This document shows positions 46,243 through 57,515 of a stretch of DNA of 64,000 nt, piece by piece. Every line of letters begins with the position of its first letter. Within the stretch, counting starts at the first letter, position 1. Location: NCBI RefSeq assembly GCF_026262505.1, contig NC_067204.1, forward strand, positions 8,031,797 to 8,095,796, given 5' to 3'. This stretch comes from Trichomonas vaginalis G3 (taxonomy: Eukaryota; Parabasalia; Trichomonadida; Trichomonadidae). Position numbers and translations under genes: made by a program. The notes beneath the pieces were generated by a model that had not been told where the DNA came from, ran no database searches, and saw only the letters and a program-made list of their open reading frames with translations.

Positions 46243-47913
46243 GTCTTCTTCTAGAATGCCGAAGAAAAAAATGAAGTCATATTCTCAAAACATGAAAAAT
46301 CGGACGGGTTTATCCATCTCTTAAAAATAAAATACTATGGAATGGTATTGCAATTAGCATAAAATAAAATATTTATTGTATCGAAATTTCATGTGACATA
46401 TTCTCAAAAATTGTGAAACAACCGACCACCTTGGCACATCAAATCGAAAGGGACCATATACCTTGCATATATTAACATTCCTAAATAATTTGAGAGCTTA
46501 TATTTTTGAAATGATTTATCAGAAAATTGAATGAGATTTATTTCAAATCAACCCGTGAAGATTGAATACATCGAAAGGTTTTAGGATTTAACAATCAAAT
46601 GTGCAATCCAATATATTATTTCAGTTTTTTCATGGAAAAAAATGTAAGCATTCATTAATCTAGACAACTCAATAATATAGGCCATTATATTTCACGTGAT
46701 TTGGTACAGCTAAATTAAAGTAAATGGTTAAAAAACAAACTGTGATCTCTATATTTTCGAAGAAAATGTGTAAATTTCGGACTAATATAGAGATAAAAAA
46801 CTTTATTTATATATACATAATACAAAATAGTTTGATTTTTTCTTCACTTCCATAAATGTTGGAACTTCTGAATTCAACAAAATTTTAGAGCTGTAGAAGG
46901 AGGATAGGAAACGCAAAATACCCTATCACAAAAAGTAACTGTTAAGGATTTATATATAATTTTCCTATTGTTTAATGAAAATATATGGTTCATAATCAAT
47001 TTCATATCTTAGATTAGATATATTGAGTAAATCATAATAAAAATCGTAATTAAGTAGAAATACTTTCATGCTTGCTCCAGATTAGTCATTTTTTATTTCG
47101 AAATTCAAATTGACAAAAACGAGAAAATTTAAATTTACCCCAATACAGTTTTCGTGCTTTAATGCAAATTCCGATAAAAATTTTGATAGAATAATGGAAT
47201 AATTCATATCTAAATATTATTTTGCGAATTAAATCGAATTTCCCAAACTATATAACTATCATAGCTATATATGGCTAACAGAAATATACAATCAATATGA
47301 AATAGTTTCGGAAAACGATTTTGACTCAAAAAGGTGATCGAATGAGAATTCGATGTTAGAAATAGTTATAAAATATCCAAGTTAATTAGAATATATGAAA
47401 TTTTCTTTTATTTGGTTTATTTTTGAAATTGTGGGGAAAAAATTGAATTCGTATCGATTTCTTCATAAAAAGATAATCATTAAGATTGACATGTTGTTAT
47501 TCTACAGCTTCTATAACCTCAAAATTTTTCGTTTGAATAAATATTTTAAGAAGATTTATATTTACAATTTTATTAACATGTCTAAAAAATATTGAAGATT
47601 TTTTATTTGAAAATTATCATTGAATAATTTGATAGCTTTCGATTTTTTCAGAGAGTAACAGTCAAAAATACTTATCATTTATAATAAAATATTCTTTTTA
47701 TTATCATATAACATGCTATTTTATCAAAGACGATCAATAAAAGTAAAAATTTGACACTTTTAATATTTTGTATGTATGATCGCATTTTGAATTACTTAAA
47801 TTTACAACAATGGAATATGGCATGTTATCAATTTTCCTTTTATTTTATTATTGTTTTTGCAAAATTTTTAAATTCATACAAAATTTCAATTCTGTAAAAC
47901 ATCATTTTTCGAG
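46243..47913. other. 1.7-kb AT-rich intergenic region
   Basis: A TTCATTTTTTTC initiator for the kinase lies at ~46,260-46,275 (minus) and an ATCATTTTTCGAG initiator for the C2-like gene at 47,901-47,913 (plus). In between no frame has coding character and no clear repeat is seen. Confidence 0.55.
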
Positions 47914-48393
47914 ATGATGAATAAGCAGCACAAGCTATACATACAAATCAGAAGTATTGAAATGGGAACATATGCCGCCACATATAAAGCCGAACTCGTC
48001 TTATGCGTTGGAAATCCAATGTACTTCAGAGATTATCCTTACAAGTTCAAAGCCAGCCAAAAGCATGACATCAACCATACTTGGACTTTTAATATTGTTC
48101 ATGAAGGTACTGGTAATTTCTTAATCGTCTTATACAAACACCATCTTCTTGGCAACAAAGAAATTGGTCAGATCCAATTTTCTCTTGCAGGATTCCCTCC
48201 AAATACTGTTGTTACACAGAAATTCGTAATGCAATCTGCTAATCCAAATGCTTTTCCAGCAGTTGTTGAAGCAGATATCCATGTGTGTGAGAATGGGGCG
48301 CCTGCTTTCCACGCCCCGCCAGCTAAGCTTCAAGAGGGAGGCATTGTTCAAACTAGGTTTGTACTTGATACACCAGAAGTTAAAATTTGTTAG
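47914..48393 (+). CDS. C2-domain-like small protein (159 aa)
   Basis: 159 residues. Residues ~5-125 have a C2-like eight-strand pattern: HKLYIQIRSIEMGTYAATYK, VGNPMYFRDYPYKFKA, HTWTFNIVHEGTGNFLIVLY, NKEIGQIQFSLAGFPPNTVV. The aspartates that bind calcium in classical C2 domains are not evident, so a calcium-independent version is likely. A Pro-rich linker and a short tail follow. The gene starts directly behind ATCATTTTTCGAG. C2 domains bind membranes or proteins; the exact role is unknown. Confidence 0.5.
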   Translation: MMNKQHKLYIQIRSIEMGTYAATYKAELVLCVGNPMYFRDYPYKFKASQKHDINHTWTFNIVHEGTGNFLIVLYKHHLLGNKEIGQIQFSLAGFPPNTVVTQKFVMQSANPNAFPAVVEADIHVCENGAPAFHAPPAKLQEGGIVQTRFVLDTPEVKIC

Positions 48394-48555
48394 GTAGAGT
48401 TTTATTTTATATTAATAAAACATTATTATTTGATTTATTTAAATAACAATCAGGTTTTATATACAATTATAAAGCAGGTAAAAGAATTTCGCAATAAATT
48501 TAAAAATTATCGAATATCATGGCAAATTTAATACTAACAAACATTGTATAAATAA
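48394..48555. other. Convergent gene spacer
   Basis: 162 bp, AT-rich, 3' flanks of two convergent genes. Confidence 0.5.
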
Positions 48556-49218
48556 TCAGTTAAGGTTGGGTGTATAAAATACTTCACCAATGGCAGGATC
48601 TGGTTCTAATTTAGTACTTGCTTTTGGAATAACGACATCACATCCGGATCTTATCTGTAACTCATCTACATTTAAACTTTCAGGCTTTTTACCTTCACGA
48701 CGAGCGATTTCTGCGATCAACGCCGCTCGATAAATTAAAAGTGACTGTCTACGTCTAAAACATTGTTGCCGCATGTAATCTACAGATATTACTGATGGAA
48801 TGTTAATTGTTTCAGCTTCTTCTTTAGGAATTTCATACTTTTTAGTATTTTCCATTCTTGTTTTTTCCCATTCAGAACTAGCTCTATCCCATTTTGTACT
48901 AACCAATAAGCCTCCTTTAAAAACATATCCAGATTCTTTTAATTTCTCTGGATTATTTATCAATTCTTCGTTATCTTTTTGAATTCTCAGTGGATCTGCG
49001 CGAATGTTATCATATTCTGAAATTGCTTGCTTCTTAATCATCCTGCATACCATTGATCGCAATGCTGTTCGCTGTCTCCAAGGAAGATATCCGTTCATTA
49101 AATCCCATTGTGTTAACCCATACTTCATACAAATCTTCCTAAGAACGGAAACCTCACATGGACTTTGTGATCCTGTGAAAATATGAACTAGAAAACCATT
49201 ATCTTCTTCATCTTCCAT
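48556..49218 (-). CDS. Conserved-looking hypothetical protein (220 aa)
   Basis: 220 residues, full frame. The N-terminal ~70 (VSVLRKICMKYGLTQWDLMN, YLPWRQRTALRSMVCRMIKK) look like a compact helical bundle. The spacing recalls SANT/Myb-like repeats, but the tryptophan pattern is incomplete. The middle has ISEYDNIRADPLRIQKDNEE, and the C-terminal half is helical and charged. No signal or span. GTGTCAAAAAATTC lies upstream of the ATG. A DNA-associated role would be a guess. Confidence 0.5.
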   Translation of the reverse strand: MEDEEDNGFLVHIFTGSQSPCEVSVLRKICMKYGLTQWDLMNGYLPWRQRTALRSMVCRMIKKQAISEYDNIRADPLRIQKDNEELINNPEKLKESGYVFKGGLLVSTKWDRASSEWEKTRMENTKKYEIPKEEAETINIPSVISVDYMRQQCFRRRQSLLIYRAALIAEIARREGKKPESLNVDELQIRSGCDVVIPKASTKLEPDPAIGEVFYTPNLN

Positions 49219-49289
49219 TTTTCTGAATTTTTTGACACTTTACAAAATAAAATTTACAAAACAAAAAAATAAAATAATTATAATAAAAA

Positions 49290-50786
49290 CTAGTTATTTT
49301 GGCTAACCCTTCCACCTTTCTTAGAGAATTTCTCAGCACTCTTTCTTCTTGCCATTTCAAGAGTTTCTCTTAATTTGAATCTTTCATCTTCAAGTTGTTG
49401 ACTTCTCTGTGTAGCGAGGTTTAGAATTTCTTGCTCTTCCCTTGCACCTTCTTCCATTGCTTTGTCATGCTTTAATATTTCTTGTTTTCTCATTTCATCT
49501 CTTTGCCTGATCATCTCTAATTCTTCTTCGACTTGTTCGTGAGCCAGCTTTGCAGCATTTTCTTTAGTATTGATCCATTTCGACCAAGTTTGTCTTCTTG
49601 AATCTACAATTTGTCTCATTTCGTTTTGAACTTTGGCACAATCAGCTCTCCATTCATCCATTGCATTTTCTTCTTCTATTCTTCTCTTTCGAAGTCTTTC
49701 TCTTTTAATTTCTAAATTCAATTCTTCCTTTTGATTTTCACGCATCAAAATTTCTTTCTCGCGTCTCCTGAATTCAGCCATTTGTTCTTCTTCAATTTCT
49801 CTAAGTACTGTTCTTTCAGCCATCCAGTTACGACGTCTTCTTTCGATTAAAGCACTTTCTCTTTCAATGTCAACTTTTTCTTCATCTTTCTTTTGTTCTT
49901 GTTCTGATTCAAGCTTGATTCTTGCCAATTCTTGCTCTTTCCATAACGGTGTCTTCTTGACAATCGAAATAATTGGATATGATCCACGAGGAAGAGGATG
50001 GAATGGCTCCAAGTTTAAGTTCTTGTTTTCATCTTCTTCGAAAAATTGTCGAGCGCGATTGATCACTATTTTATAATTATGAACGTCAACAACCTTGTTT
50101 CCTTTAATCATTGCAAATGATGCAACTAGATACTCGATAAAGCATGGATGAGAAGTAATGATATTATCAAATAAGATTAAAGCAGCTTCAGTTGTTGCAA
50201 CTTCACCGAAGAAGCTTCTAAGAGCTGGCCATGTTACTGAAATAGGAGATTTTCCTCCATGAGCGGCGACAATTCTATCAATTCTTGATAAAACAGTAAT
50301 TGGAGGATTTGGAATGAAGTTTAGCCATTCTTTACACCAGTTCATAATAACTGTTGCAACAATTTCGAAAGTAATTAGAGAGTCACGTTCGAAAACACGG
50401 AGAAATGGAAATACTAAAGCTGGAAGCCAATCGCATTCTGCAAGTGCTGGATGCCAGTACATAAGAGTTGAAAGTAAGCGTGATAATCTGTTTGATATTG
50501 AAGTATAACGAATTGGGAGTGATAATGTTAATTGTCGAACAGCAGGATGAAGTTGCTGAGATGCTAAGAGTGTATATTCTTGTTCATTCATAGGAATATG
50601 GAGTAAGTATCTCCACGTTAAAACTCTTTGATCATCTGGAAAGCAATATTGGTTAGTGATAATATCAACAAGAGTTTTTTTATTTAAAACAGCATCAGCT
50701 CCAACATGTTTTGCAATCTGAGCCATATAATGGTCATCATTAGATATAGAATAATCAATGGTGGAGCCAGGTCCAAACATCGACAT
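49290..50786 (-). CDS. TBC-domain protein with long coiled coil (TBC1D31-like)
   Basis: 498 residues. Residues ~30-250 read as a Rab-GAP-type TBC domain: FPDDQRVLTWRYLLHIPMNE, YWHPALAECDWLPALVFPFL, TFEIVATVIMNWCKEWLNFI, WPALRSFFGEVATTEAALIL and FIEYLVASFAMIKGN. Residues ~280-490 are a long charged coiled coil (ERRRRNWMAERTVLREIEEE). TBC plus coiled coil is the layout of TBC1D31/WDR67, a centrosome and cilium-linked protein; here the N-terminal WD repeats are absent. The catalytic Arg and Gln fingers of active Rab GAPs are not obvious. It starts 35 bp from a divergent gene. Confidence 0.65.
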   Translation of the reverse strand: MSMFGPGSTIDYSISNDDHYMAQIAKHVGADAVLNKKTLVDIITNQYCFPDDQRVLTWRYLLHIPMNEQEYTLLASQQLHPAVRQLTLSLPIRYTSISNRLSRLLSTLMYWHPALAECDWLPALVFPFLRVFERDSLITFEIVATVIMNWCKEWLNFIPNPPITVLSRIDRIVAAHGGKSPISVTWPALRSFFGEVATTEAALILFDNIITSHPCFIEYLVASFAMIKGNKVVDVHNYKIVINRARQFFEEDENKNLNLEPFHPLPRGSYPIISIVKKTPLWKEQELARIKLESEQEQKKDEEKVDIERESALIERRRRNWMAERTVLREIEEEQMAEFRRREKEILMRENQKEELNLEIKRERLRKRRIEEENAMDEWRADCAKVQNEMRQIVDSRRQTWSKWINTKENAAKLAHEQVEEELEMIRQRDEMRKQEILKHDKAMEEGAREEQEILNLATQRSQQLEDERFKLRETLEMARRKSAEKFSKKGGRVSQNN

Positions 50787-50821
50787 TTTTTTTCTTTACT
50801 GGACGTTTAATTTTTTGACAA
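50787..50821. promoter_or_regulatory. 35-bp divergent promoter
   Basis: The whole space between the TBC gene (minus) and the 443-aa gene (plus). TTTTTTGACAAATGG on the plus strand and TTTGTCAAAAAATT on the minus strand share one TTTGTCA element. Confidence 0.45.
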
Positions 50822-52153
50822 ATGGATGATGAATATAAAGAAAATGGTCCAAATTTGGACCAACTGAATTATATTGAAACAGAAAAAGATCTGAGTGATG
50901 CAAGCCAAGAAATTAATCGACTATTTCAGCAATTTTTAGCTTCAGATGAAGAAACAATATTTTATATTGTTTCACAATTAAAAAAGGTGATTAAATCTAA
51001 CGGCAATCCTATTTTACAATATGATGGAATACATCTTGCTGCTTTTCAATTGTTAATACAACATTTAACTTTTCCTGCTCATCCTTATGAGTTCAGAGCG
51101 AAACTGTTGTTTATTTGCAAATATCTCTCACAGTTTTCCGAAATTGTTGAAAATATTCCCGAAGAAATTCTTTATGAATATATTAATTTCTTTTTTACAT
51201 ATAATGAGAATCTTGAAGAAGTCTACCATCTCTTATTTAGGTATATAGAACTTACAAATAACATAAAAATTCTGGGAAATTTCATCGATAAAATTTTCGA
51301 GAAGTTAGAAGAACGAAATGCTGATTCTCCGATGGCTTTCCCTCTTTCTCGGTCAATATTAATATACTCTCAAGTGAATAAATCATCAGAATTTCAAGAT
51401 AAATTACTTCAAATTCTCTCTAGAGTAATTTTCTTCGAGGATAGCCTAGTTAATCTTTATCAGTCGCTATTAAATTGTATTAATTCAGCAGATTTTGATG
51501 AAAAACTATTTCTCATGTACTTTAGTTCTAATTTCGATGAAAAAAAAATTAATTTTCTAACAATTACACCAGATATCGAATCATTTGATAGAGATATTAG
51601 AATATATTACAATCCAAATATATTTAATGCTTTAATAAAACGGAATCTCACATTTCTAGGTTTTGTGCCATTTGATTTCTATTTACATGTTATATTGGGT
51701 TCATTTTATAATGATTCTCAAAGAGATCTAAGTTATTCCAATACAATTCTCTTGCTACATCATTACATTTCAAATTCATTTCCGGATTATGAAGAAAAAT
51801 CTCACTTGATTTATAATAATATACTTTTACAATCTGACAATATGAAATCTCATGCAAAATCAATGATTACACTTGTATTTCTTGATTTAATGCGGATTAA
51901 TTTAATCTCGAAAAAATTAACTGAAGAAGAATTTAAACAAGGCATTGATTATGTGACTGAATCCATACAATGCCATGATGCAGATATTATATCCGCATGC
52001 AGACTTTTGATTCAAATAGAAGCAATCATTAAAGAAGCATCAGAAGAATTAGACCAGTTTCTCAGAAATTCCGAGTTAATTGAATACATTTATGAAGAAG
52101 AACTCTCAGAAGACGAAACATTGGAAGCATTTTATAAGATCTTTGATGAATAA
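50822..52153 (+). CDS. Helical-repeat hypothetical protein (443 aa)
   Basis: 443 residues with an acidic start and almost wholly helical content, with pairs of amphipathic helices resembling ARM/HEAT repeats (YEFRAKLLFICKYLSQFSEI, EVYHLLFRYIELTNNIKILG, YSNTILLLHHYISNSF). There is no catalytic motif, signal peptide or membrane span. Acidic C terminus (EEELSEDETLEAFYKIFDE). It is probably a scaffold or adaptor; I do not recognise the family. Confidence 0.55.
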   Translation: MDDEYKENGPNLDQLNYIETEKDLSDASQEINRLFQQFLASDEETIFYIVSQLKKVIKSNGNPILQYDGIHLAAFQLLIQHLTFPAHPYEFRAKLLFICKYLSQFSEIVENIPEEILYEYINFFFTYNENLEEVYHLLFRYIELTNNIKILGNFIDKIFEKLEERNADSPMAFPLSRSILIYSQVNKSSEFQDKLLQILSRVIFFEDSLVNLYQSLLNCINSADFDEKLFLMYFSSNFDEKKINFLTITPDIESFDRDIRIYYNPNIFNALIKRNLTFLGFVPFDFYLHVILGSFYNDSQRDLSYSNTILLLHHYISNSFPDYEEKSHLIYNNILLQSDNMKSHAKSMITLVFLDLMRINLISKKLTEEEFKQGIDYVTESIQCHDADIISACRLLIQIEAIIKEASEELDQFLRNSELIEYIYEEELSEDETLEAFYKIFDE

Positions 52154-52404
52154 ATTTTTGTTTGTGTTGATAAAACTTCATTATTTTTCACTCATTAGGA
52201 AAAAATAACCCTTTGAAAAATTAACTTTATTTTGCTCACATATTTTTGTGCATAAGCACTTTGTATGCCAAGCATGATTAAAAGTCCATTTCAAAGTTTT
52301 GAAATAAATTGCAATAAAGAAAATTGAGTATTTATATTTAATCTTAGGATTTTATCACTGGATCAGTAAAATTATTAATGTGTCAGCATCACCAAGAATT
52401 ACAT
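52154..52404. other. Convergent gene spacer
   Basis: 251 bp, AT-rich, no feature seen. Confidence 0.5.
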
Positions 52405-54714
52405 CTAATTCATGATTGTTTGAATATTCAATTTGCTTGTATAAGCACGTAGGATTTCGTTCAAGAACTTTATAAACTGAGAAGATGTGTATTTTTCATG
52501 TGTTAAAACTTTTTCAATGTTCTTCTCAATGAGTCTTAGAGAACTTTTATTTTCGAAATCATCTTTTCCATAATAGAAAATTGTAAATTGTGATTCTAAG
52601 TTATCAAATAAATTTCCAAATGAAATTTTGTTGTCGTATAAAATAAGAGACTTAAGATTCTTTGCATTCTGGAATGATGAATCACTGAGATAGCTCATAT
52701 ATGAAGAAGCACATTTCAATAAGATGCATGACAAATTGTGGCAATTTGTGAATGAATACGATGATATGTTAATAGAACCTCCCTTGAAAGATAAATATGT
52801 TAAATTTTTGCAATTATCAAATGCCTTGCTAGAAATTGTTGAAATATTAGAATTTAATGATATACTTTTCAATGAATAACAATTACTAAATGCCTTATCG
52901 GATATTGTTAGATTATCAGAAGTAATTGATAGAGATCGTAAGGAGTGGCAAGATGTAAATGCTGAAGCTCCAATTGTGCTGATTGTAGGTGGAAGTATTA
53001 GTTTTGAAAGTTTATTACAATTTGCGAATGAATTTGTAGCAATTGCTTCGATATTACAATATATTTCAATGGATTCAACTAAAAGACAATTCAAAAATGA
53101 AGATTCTTCTATCGAAGTCATATTTCCATTAAGAATTAATGATTTTACATTATAACAATCAGAAAAAGCACCTCGACCAATTTTCGTAATATTGCAATTT
53201 AGAGATAGGATTCCTAAGCTGTAACATTTAGAAAATGCTCCGTTATCTATATACATATTATTACAACTAATTAATAATGACTCAAGATTGTAACAATTGT
53301 TAAATGCATTTGAAGAGATTTTAATAGAATCCCCTGATAATGATATAGAAGTTAAGTTGTAACAATTAGCAAATGCTTCATTATCAATTATCGATATGTC
53401 TGAACTGAAAATACATGTTTTCAAGCTTTGACAATTCCAAAATGCTTTATAACCTATTGATCGTAATGTTTTAGGAAATTTAATTGACTTCAATTTCCTG
53501 CAATTATGAAATGCATTCTCAGCTATAGAAACAAGAGGACAGTTAATAAAAAGCGATTCTAATTCAAAGCAACCAGCAAATGCATGATTTTCTATTGAAG
53601 TAAGACTTCCTGTAAGATTTAGAGATAATAAACTATAGCATCTATTAAACGATGCTGGACCAAGATTAATTATATGACAATTAAGTGTAAGATTAGATAG
53701 CTTATTGCAATCGGAAAAAGAATCTGCAGCTATTGATAAATTTTGGCAATTAATTATAATAGATGAAAGATTAAAACCACTATTAAAGGAAACATAACTA
53801 GTTGAAATCAGGTCTGCTTGTAATGATATATTATTAAGATTGTAGCAATTATGAAACGCATAAGATTCAATTTCAATTTTAGAACTTTTCAACGATATTG
53901 ATAAAAGATTATAGCAATTATTAAATGCAGCAAATCCAATTGAAGATATATTTCCATTGCATAAAATAGTTGAAAGATTGACACAATTTGAAAATGCATC
54001 ACTCCAAAAGGATTTTAGTGTTGCAGGAAATTCTATTGATTCCAATTTCATGCAATTATGAAATGCTGAACCTTCAATTGAAATAAGAGGACAATTTAAA
54101 ATGAGGATTTCCAAATTCAAACAATCAAGAAAAGAATATAGTCCAATATATGTAATATTCCCTGTAAGATTTACCGATTTAAGATTATTGCATCTAATAA
54201 ATGCATACCATCCAAGATTTGTGATATAACTATTATGCGTAAAATTAGTTAGTTTATAACAATTACCGAAAGCTGAAAAACCTAATGACAGATAATTACA
54301 ATTGATTGTTATCAATGTGAGGTTAAAACAATTATTAAAGGATGTTGATTCGATCTTGATTATTTCTCCTTTCAAAGAAAGAGAAGTAAGATTATAGCAA
54401 TTACAGAATGCATTTTCTCCAATTTTTGAAATAAATCCATCATACCCTATATTTGTTAACTCATTACAATCAAAAAATGAACTATTTCCAAATGAAGTTA
54501 CAGTATTAGGAAGAATGAGTTTCCAAAGTTTATAGCATTCTGCAAATGAATTTACATCGATTGATGTGATGTTACCATATATTTCAATGGTTTTAACTGA
54601 ATGGCAATGATAAAATGCGCTGTCTTCAATTAAAGACAAATTTACATAGAGAATTATTGATTTTACAGAATAACATGAAATAGGTAGGATGTTCAAAACC
54701 AAGTTTTGATACAA
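52405..54714 (-). pseudogene. BspA-like LRR_5 protein lacking an ATG start (769-codon frame)
   Basis: The frame opens after an in-frame TAA near 54,723 and has no ATG before about codon 217. The first repeats are nonetheless well formed, so the 5' end has been lost or a frameshift removed it. It contains about thirty BspA-type 23-residue repeats with the NCYNLTSISL-type consensus (AFANCYNLTSISLSG, SFLNCLLVESIEIYCN). The end is a ~60-residue helical cap (LRLIEKNIEKVLTHEK). BspA-like proteins are the largest trichomonad protein family and many are at the cell surface; this one shows no signal peptide. It may still be transcribed from a non-ATG or downstream start, but I treat it as truncated. 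Confidence 0.65.
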
Positions 54715-55080
54715 ACTTATTTATGTGCATGGAATTTAAGCGCAGAGATCCTTAAATAAGCAAAATTTTAAAATTGATTTGATAAAAATTAATGTTTCCG
54801 AAAGAATATCTTATGGCTTCAACTTTCTCAATATTATTGTGCTATTTCATATCTGTGAACGAGATCAAAATTCATAAATTACTTCAGAAATCTTTGTATT
54901 CATTGTTTTCCATATGTATAACATATCGCTTTTCCTCCAAATAGATTTTAAAGATAGGTGGTAAAATGTTGATATATGAGTTTTAATTCTTTTTCACTTT
55001 TTCGATTTGTTACTAAAATTTTGTGAAGTATTCAAAATAAAAATGAAAAATTTTATTGAAAACGCGCATAAAGAATGACG
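54715..55080. other. Intergenic region
   Basis: AT-rich with no gene; TTTCACTTTTTCG at ~55,000 is initiator-like. Confidence 0.4.
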
Positions 55081-55130
55081 ACCTTTTTTACACTTTTTGA
55101 ATTTTCAATTCAAAAGGTGTAAAAAAGGTG
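55081..55130. promoter_or_regulatory. 50-bp palindrome in front of ankyrin gene
   Basis: ACCTTTTTTACACTTTTTGAA pairs with TTCAAAAGGTGTAAAAAAGG around a short loop, ending 12 bp before ATG 55,143. It could be a cruciform operator or a hairpin in the leader. Confidence 0.6.
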
Positions 55131-55142
55131 GTAAATTTTTTA

Positions 55143-56999
55143 ATGTCTGAACAAGACGTTAACTCAACTAAATACAGCGAGGTCCGAAGTATATTTAAAT
55201 ACGACATCGACATATATAATGCGTTGTATCAGCTGAAAACGGAAAATGAAGACGATTTAAACTCAATTTACAAACTGATCAAAACAGAATTGATCGATTC
55301 AAAGAAATACCCACCAGTAAAGGTTATGAAAGACATTTTAGATATCATTAAGTATAACAATCGTTATACAAAGTCATATTTAACTCTTGCCAAACTTATA
55401 TCTGATGATTACCATGTCACAGAGGTCAATAATCTTGAACATATTTCAAACTTGCTGTTTTATAAAGAATATGGAATTAAATTAGATAAGTTTCGTGATT
55501 TCGGAGAATTTAATTTAAAAAATTTATCCATTCATACAGAAAATACGATTTACAAAGCAATTATGAACAATGACATAAAAGCATTCATCCAATTCACTGA
55601 AAGAGAAGGTTTTAATAAAGATCAAAGAGTTCTAAGTCATTTATATCCACTCGAACGCAAAATATATCCATTTTATTATATTACTGGATTTTCATTACTT
55701 GAATTATGTTGTTACCATGGAGCAGTTGATTGTTTTAAGTTATTAAGAACGAAATTACAATCTGAAATAACTCAAATATGTCTAAAATTTTCATTTTTAG
55801 GAAGAAATCAAGAGATCATGAGTGAATGTTTGAAATACCAGAAACCAGATTATGAATGCATGGAATATGCAATTATTTCGCACAACATCGATTTTGTTAC
55901 ATTCTTAATGAATGAACACCAATTAGAGATCAATTTAGATTATTGTATTAAATATAATAATCTTGAATCATTTTTAGTATATTTCGATCAAACTAATGAT
56001 ATTTACCATTGCTTTATTAAATCAGTTATATTTAATATTCCAACTATTTGTGAGTATTTCCTATCAAATGGTGCAAGTATCAATGCAAAAAATATTGCTG
56101 GAGAAACCGCTCTTCATATTGCAGCAAAAAATAATAGTAAAGAAACAGTTGAATTTCTTATTTCACATGGTATAAATATTGATGAAAAAGATTATGATGA
56201 TGGAAAGGCCGCTCTTCATCATGCAGCAGGAAAAAATCATAAAGAAACAGCAGAAGTTCTTATTTCACATGGTATTAATATCAATGAAAAAGATGAATAT
56301 GGACAAACTGCTCTTCATCATGCAGCAAAAAATAATCATAAATTAACCGCTGAACTTCTTATTTCACATGGTATAAATATCAATGATAAAAATATATATG
56401 GAAAAACCGCTCTTCACGGTGCAGTACATAATAATAGTGAAGAAATGGCCCAACTTCTTATTTCACATGGTATAAATATCAATGATAAAAATATATATGG
56501 AAAAACCGCTCTTCACGGTGCAGTACATAATAATAGTGAAGAAATGGCCCAACTTCTTATTTCACATGGTATAAATATCAACGAAAAAGATAAAAACGGA
56601 GAAACTGCTCTTCATTATGCCGCAGAAAATAATAATAAAGAAATAGCCGAGTTTCTTATTTCACATGGTATAAATATCAATGAAAAAAATAACGTTGGAG
56701 AAACTGCTCTTCATTATGCAACAAATTATAATAGTAAAAAAGCTGCCGAAGTTCTTATTTCACATGGTATACATATCAATGAAAAAGATGAATATGGACA
56801 AACTGCTCTTCATATTGCAGCAAATAATGATAGTGAAGAAATTGCCAAACTTCTTATTTCACATGGTGCAAATATCAATGATAAAGATCAAGATGGACGA
56901 ACTGCTCTTCATATTGCAGCAAATAATGATAGTGAAGAAATCGCCAAACTTCTTATTTCACATGGTGCCCTAAAATTGAATGTAAAAAATATTTTTTGA
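55143..56999 (+). CDS. Ankyrin-repeat protein with trichomonad N-terminal domain (618 aa)
   Basis: I choose ATG 55,143 (MSEQDVNSTKYSEVRSIFKY); the open frame before it has only a GTG and lies in the palindrome. Residues ~1-290 are the helical DUF3447-like region common to trichomonad ankyrin proteins. Residues ~290-615 hold ten ankyrin repeats of 33 aa with the consensus NEKDEYGQTALHIAA followed by LLISHGIN. Two neighbouring repeats (near 56,390-56,588) are identical in DNA, as are parts of the last two, so the array is still expanding. Ankyrin repeats bind proteins; no enzymatic domain is present. A MITE lies 15 bp after the stop. Confidence 0.8.
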   Translation: MSEQDVNSTKYSEVRSIFKYDIDIYNALYQLKTENEDDLNSIYKLIKTELIDSKKYPPVKVMKDILDIIKYNNRYTKSYLTLAKLISDDYHVTEVNNLEHISNLLFYKEYGIKLDKFRDFGEFNLKNLSIHTENTIYKAIMNNDIKAFIQFTEREGFNKDQRVLSHLYPLERKIYPFYYITGFSLLELCCYHGAVDCFKLLRTKLQSEITQICLKFSFLGRNQEIMSECLKYQKPDYECMEYAIISHNIDFVTFLMNEHQLEINLDYCIKYNNLESFLVYFDQTNDIYHCFIKSVIFNIPTICEYFLSNGASINAKNIAGETALHIAAKNNSKETVEFLISHGINIDEKDYDDGKAALHHAAGKNHKETAEVLISHGININEKDEYGQTALHHAAKNNHKLTAELLISHGININDKNIYGKTALHGAVHNNSEEMAQLLISHGININDKNIYGKTALHGAVHNNSEEMAQLLISHGININEKDKNGETALHYAAENNNKEIAEFLISHGININEKNNVGETALHYATNYNSKKAAEVLISHGIHINEKDEYGQTALHIAANNDSEEIAKLLISHGANINDKDQDGRTALHIAANNDSEEIAKLLISHGALKLNVKNIF

Positions 57000-57014
57000 T
57001 GATGTATATCTATA

Positions 57015-57365
57015 GGTACGGGAAAAAGGTGTATTCGCCCCCCAAAATAGGGGAAGAAAAAGTTTTTTGGAACTTTGATTATACCAATAATATTCATATT
57101 TTATACATATACTATGGTATAAAATTTAGGGTCATATCTTTATTATTTACTGACCAAATAAAAATTTATATGTACGTTAAAAGACGATAAAAATTTTTAT
57201 TTTTGAAATATAAAATTCGATTTTCTCAAGAACCAACAAAGAAACATTCACAAAATTTTAATAATAATATAAGTATAATATTTACTATTTATTGGTGTTA
57301 TTGTCTTTTTCTAAAAACTTTTCCTTCCCCTATTTTTGGGGGCGAATACACCTTTTTCCCGTACC
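57015..57365. mobile_element. 351-bp MITE with ~55-bp terminal inverted repeats
   Basis: Left end GGTACGGGAAAAAGGTGTAT and right end ATACACCTTTTTCCCGTACC are inverse copies that pair for ~55 bp with few differences (57,015-57,070 and 57,311-57,365). TATA on both sides looks like the target duplication. The interior is AT-rich without a gene. Confidence 0.75.
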
Positions 57366-57515
57366 TATATTTGAAATATATTAAAAGGCTTATATTCCAA
57401 CTAATAAGAAAAAATATGCTGTCCGTCAAAAAAAAAAGTAATTAGAAATAAAATTGTATTTATTAGTATGTAAAAGAGTGTTTTTGTAAAAAAGAAAAAG
57501 AACAAATTTTTTTGA
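57366..57515. other. Short spacer
   Basis: 150 bp downstream of the MITE; 3' flank of the reductase gene. No feature seen. Confidence 0.4.
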
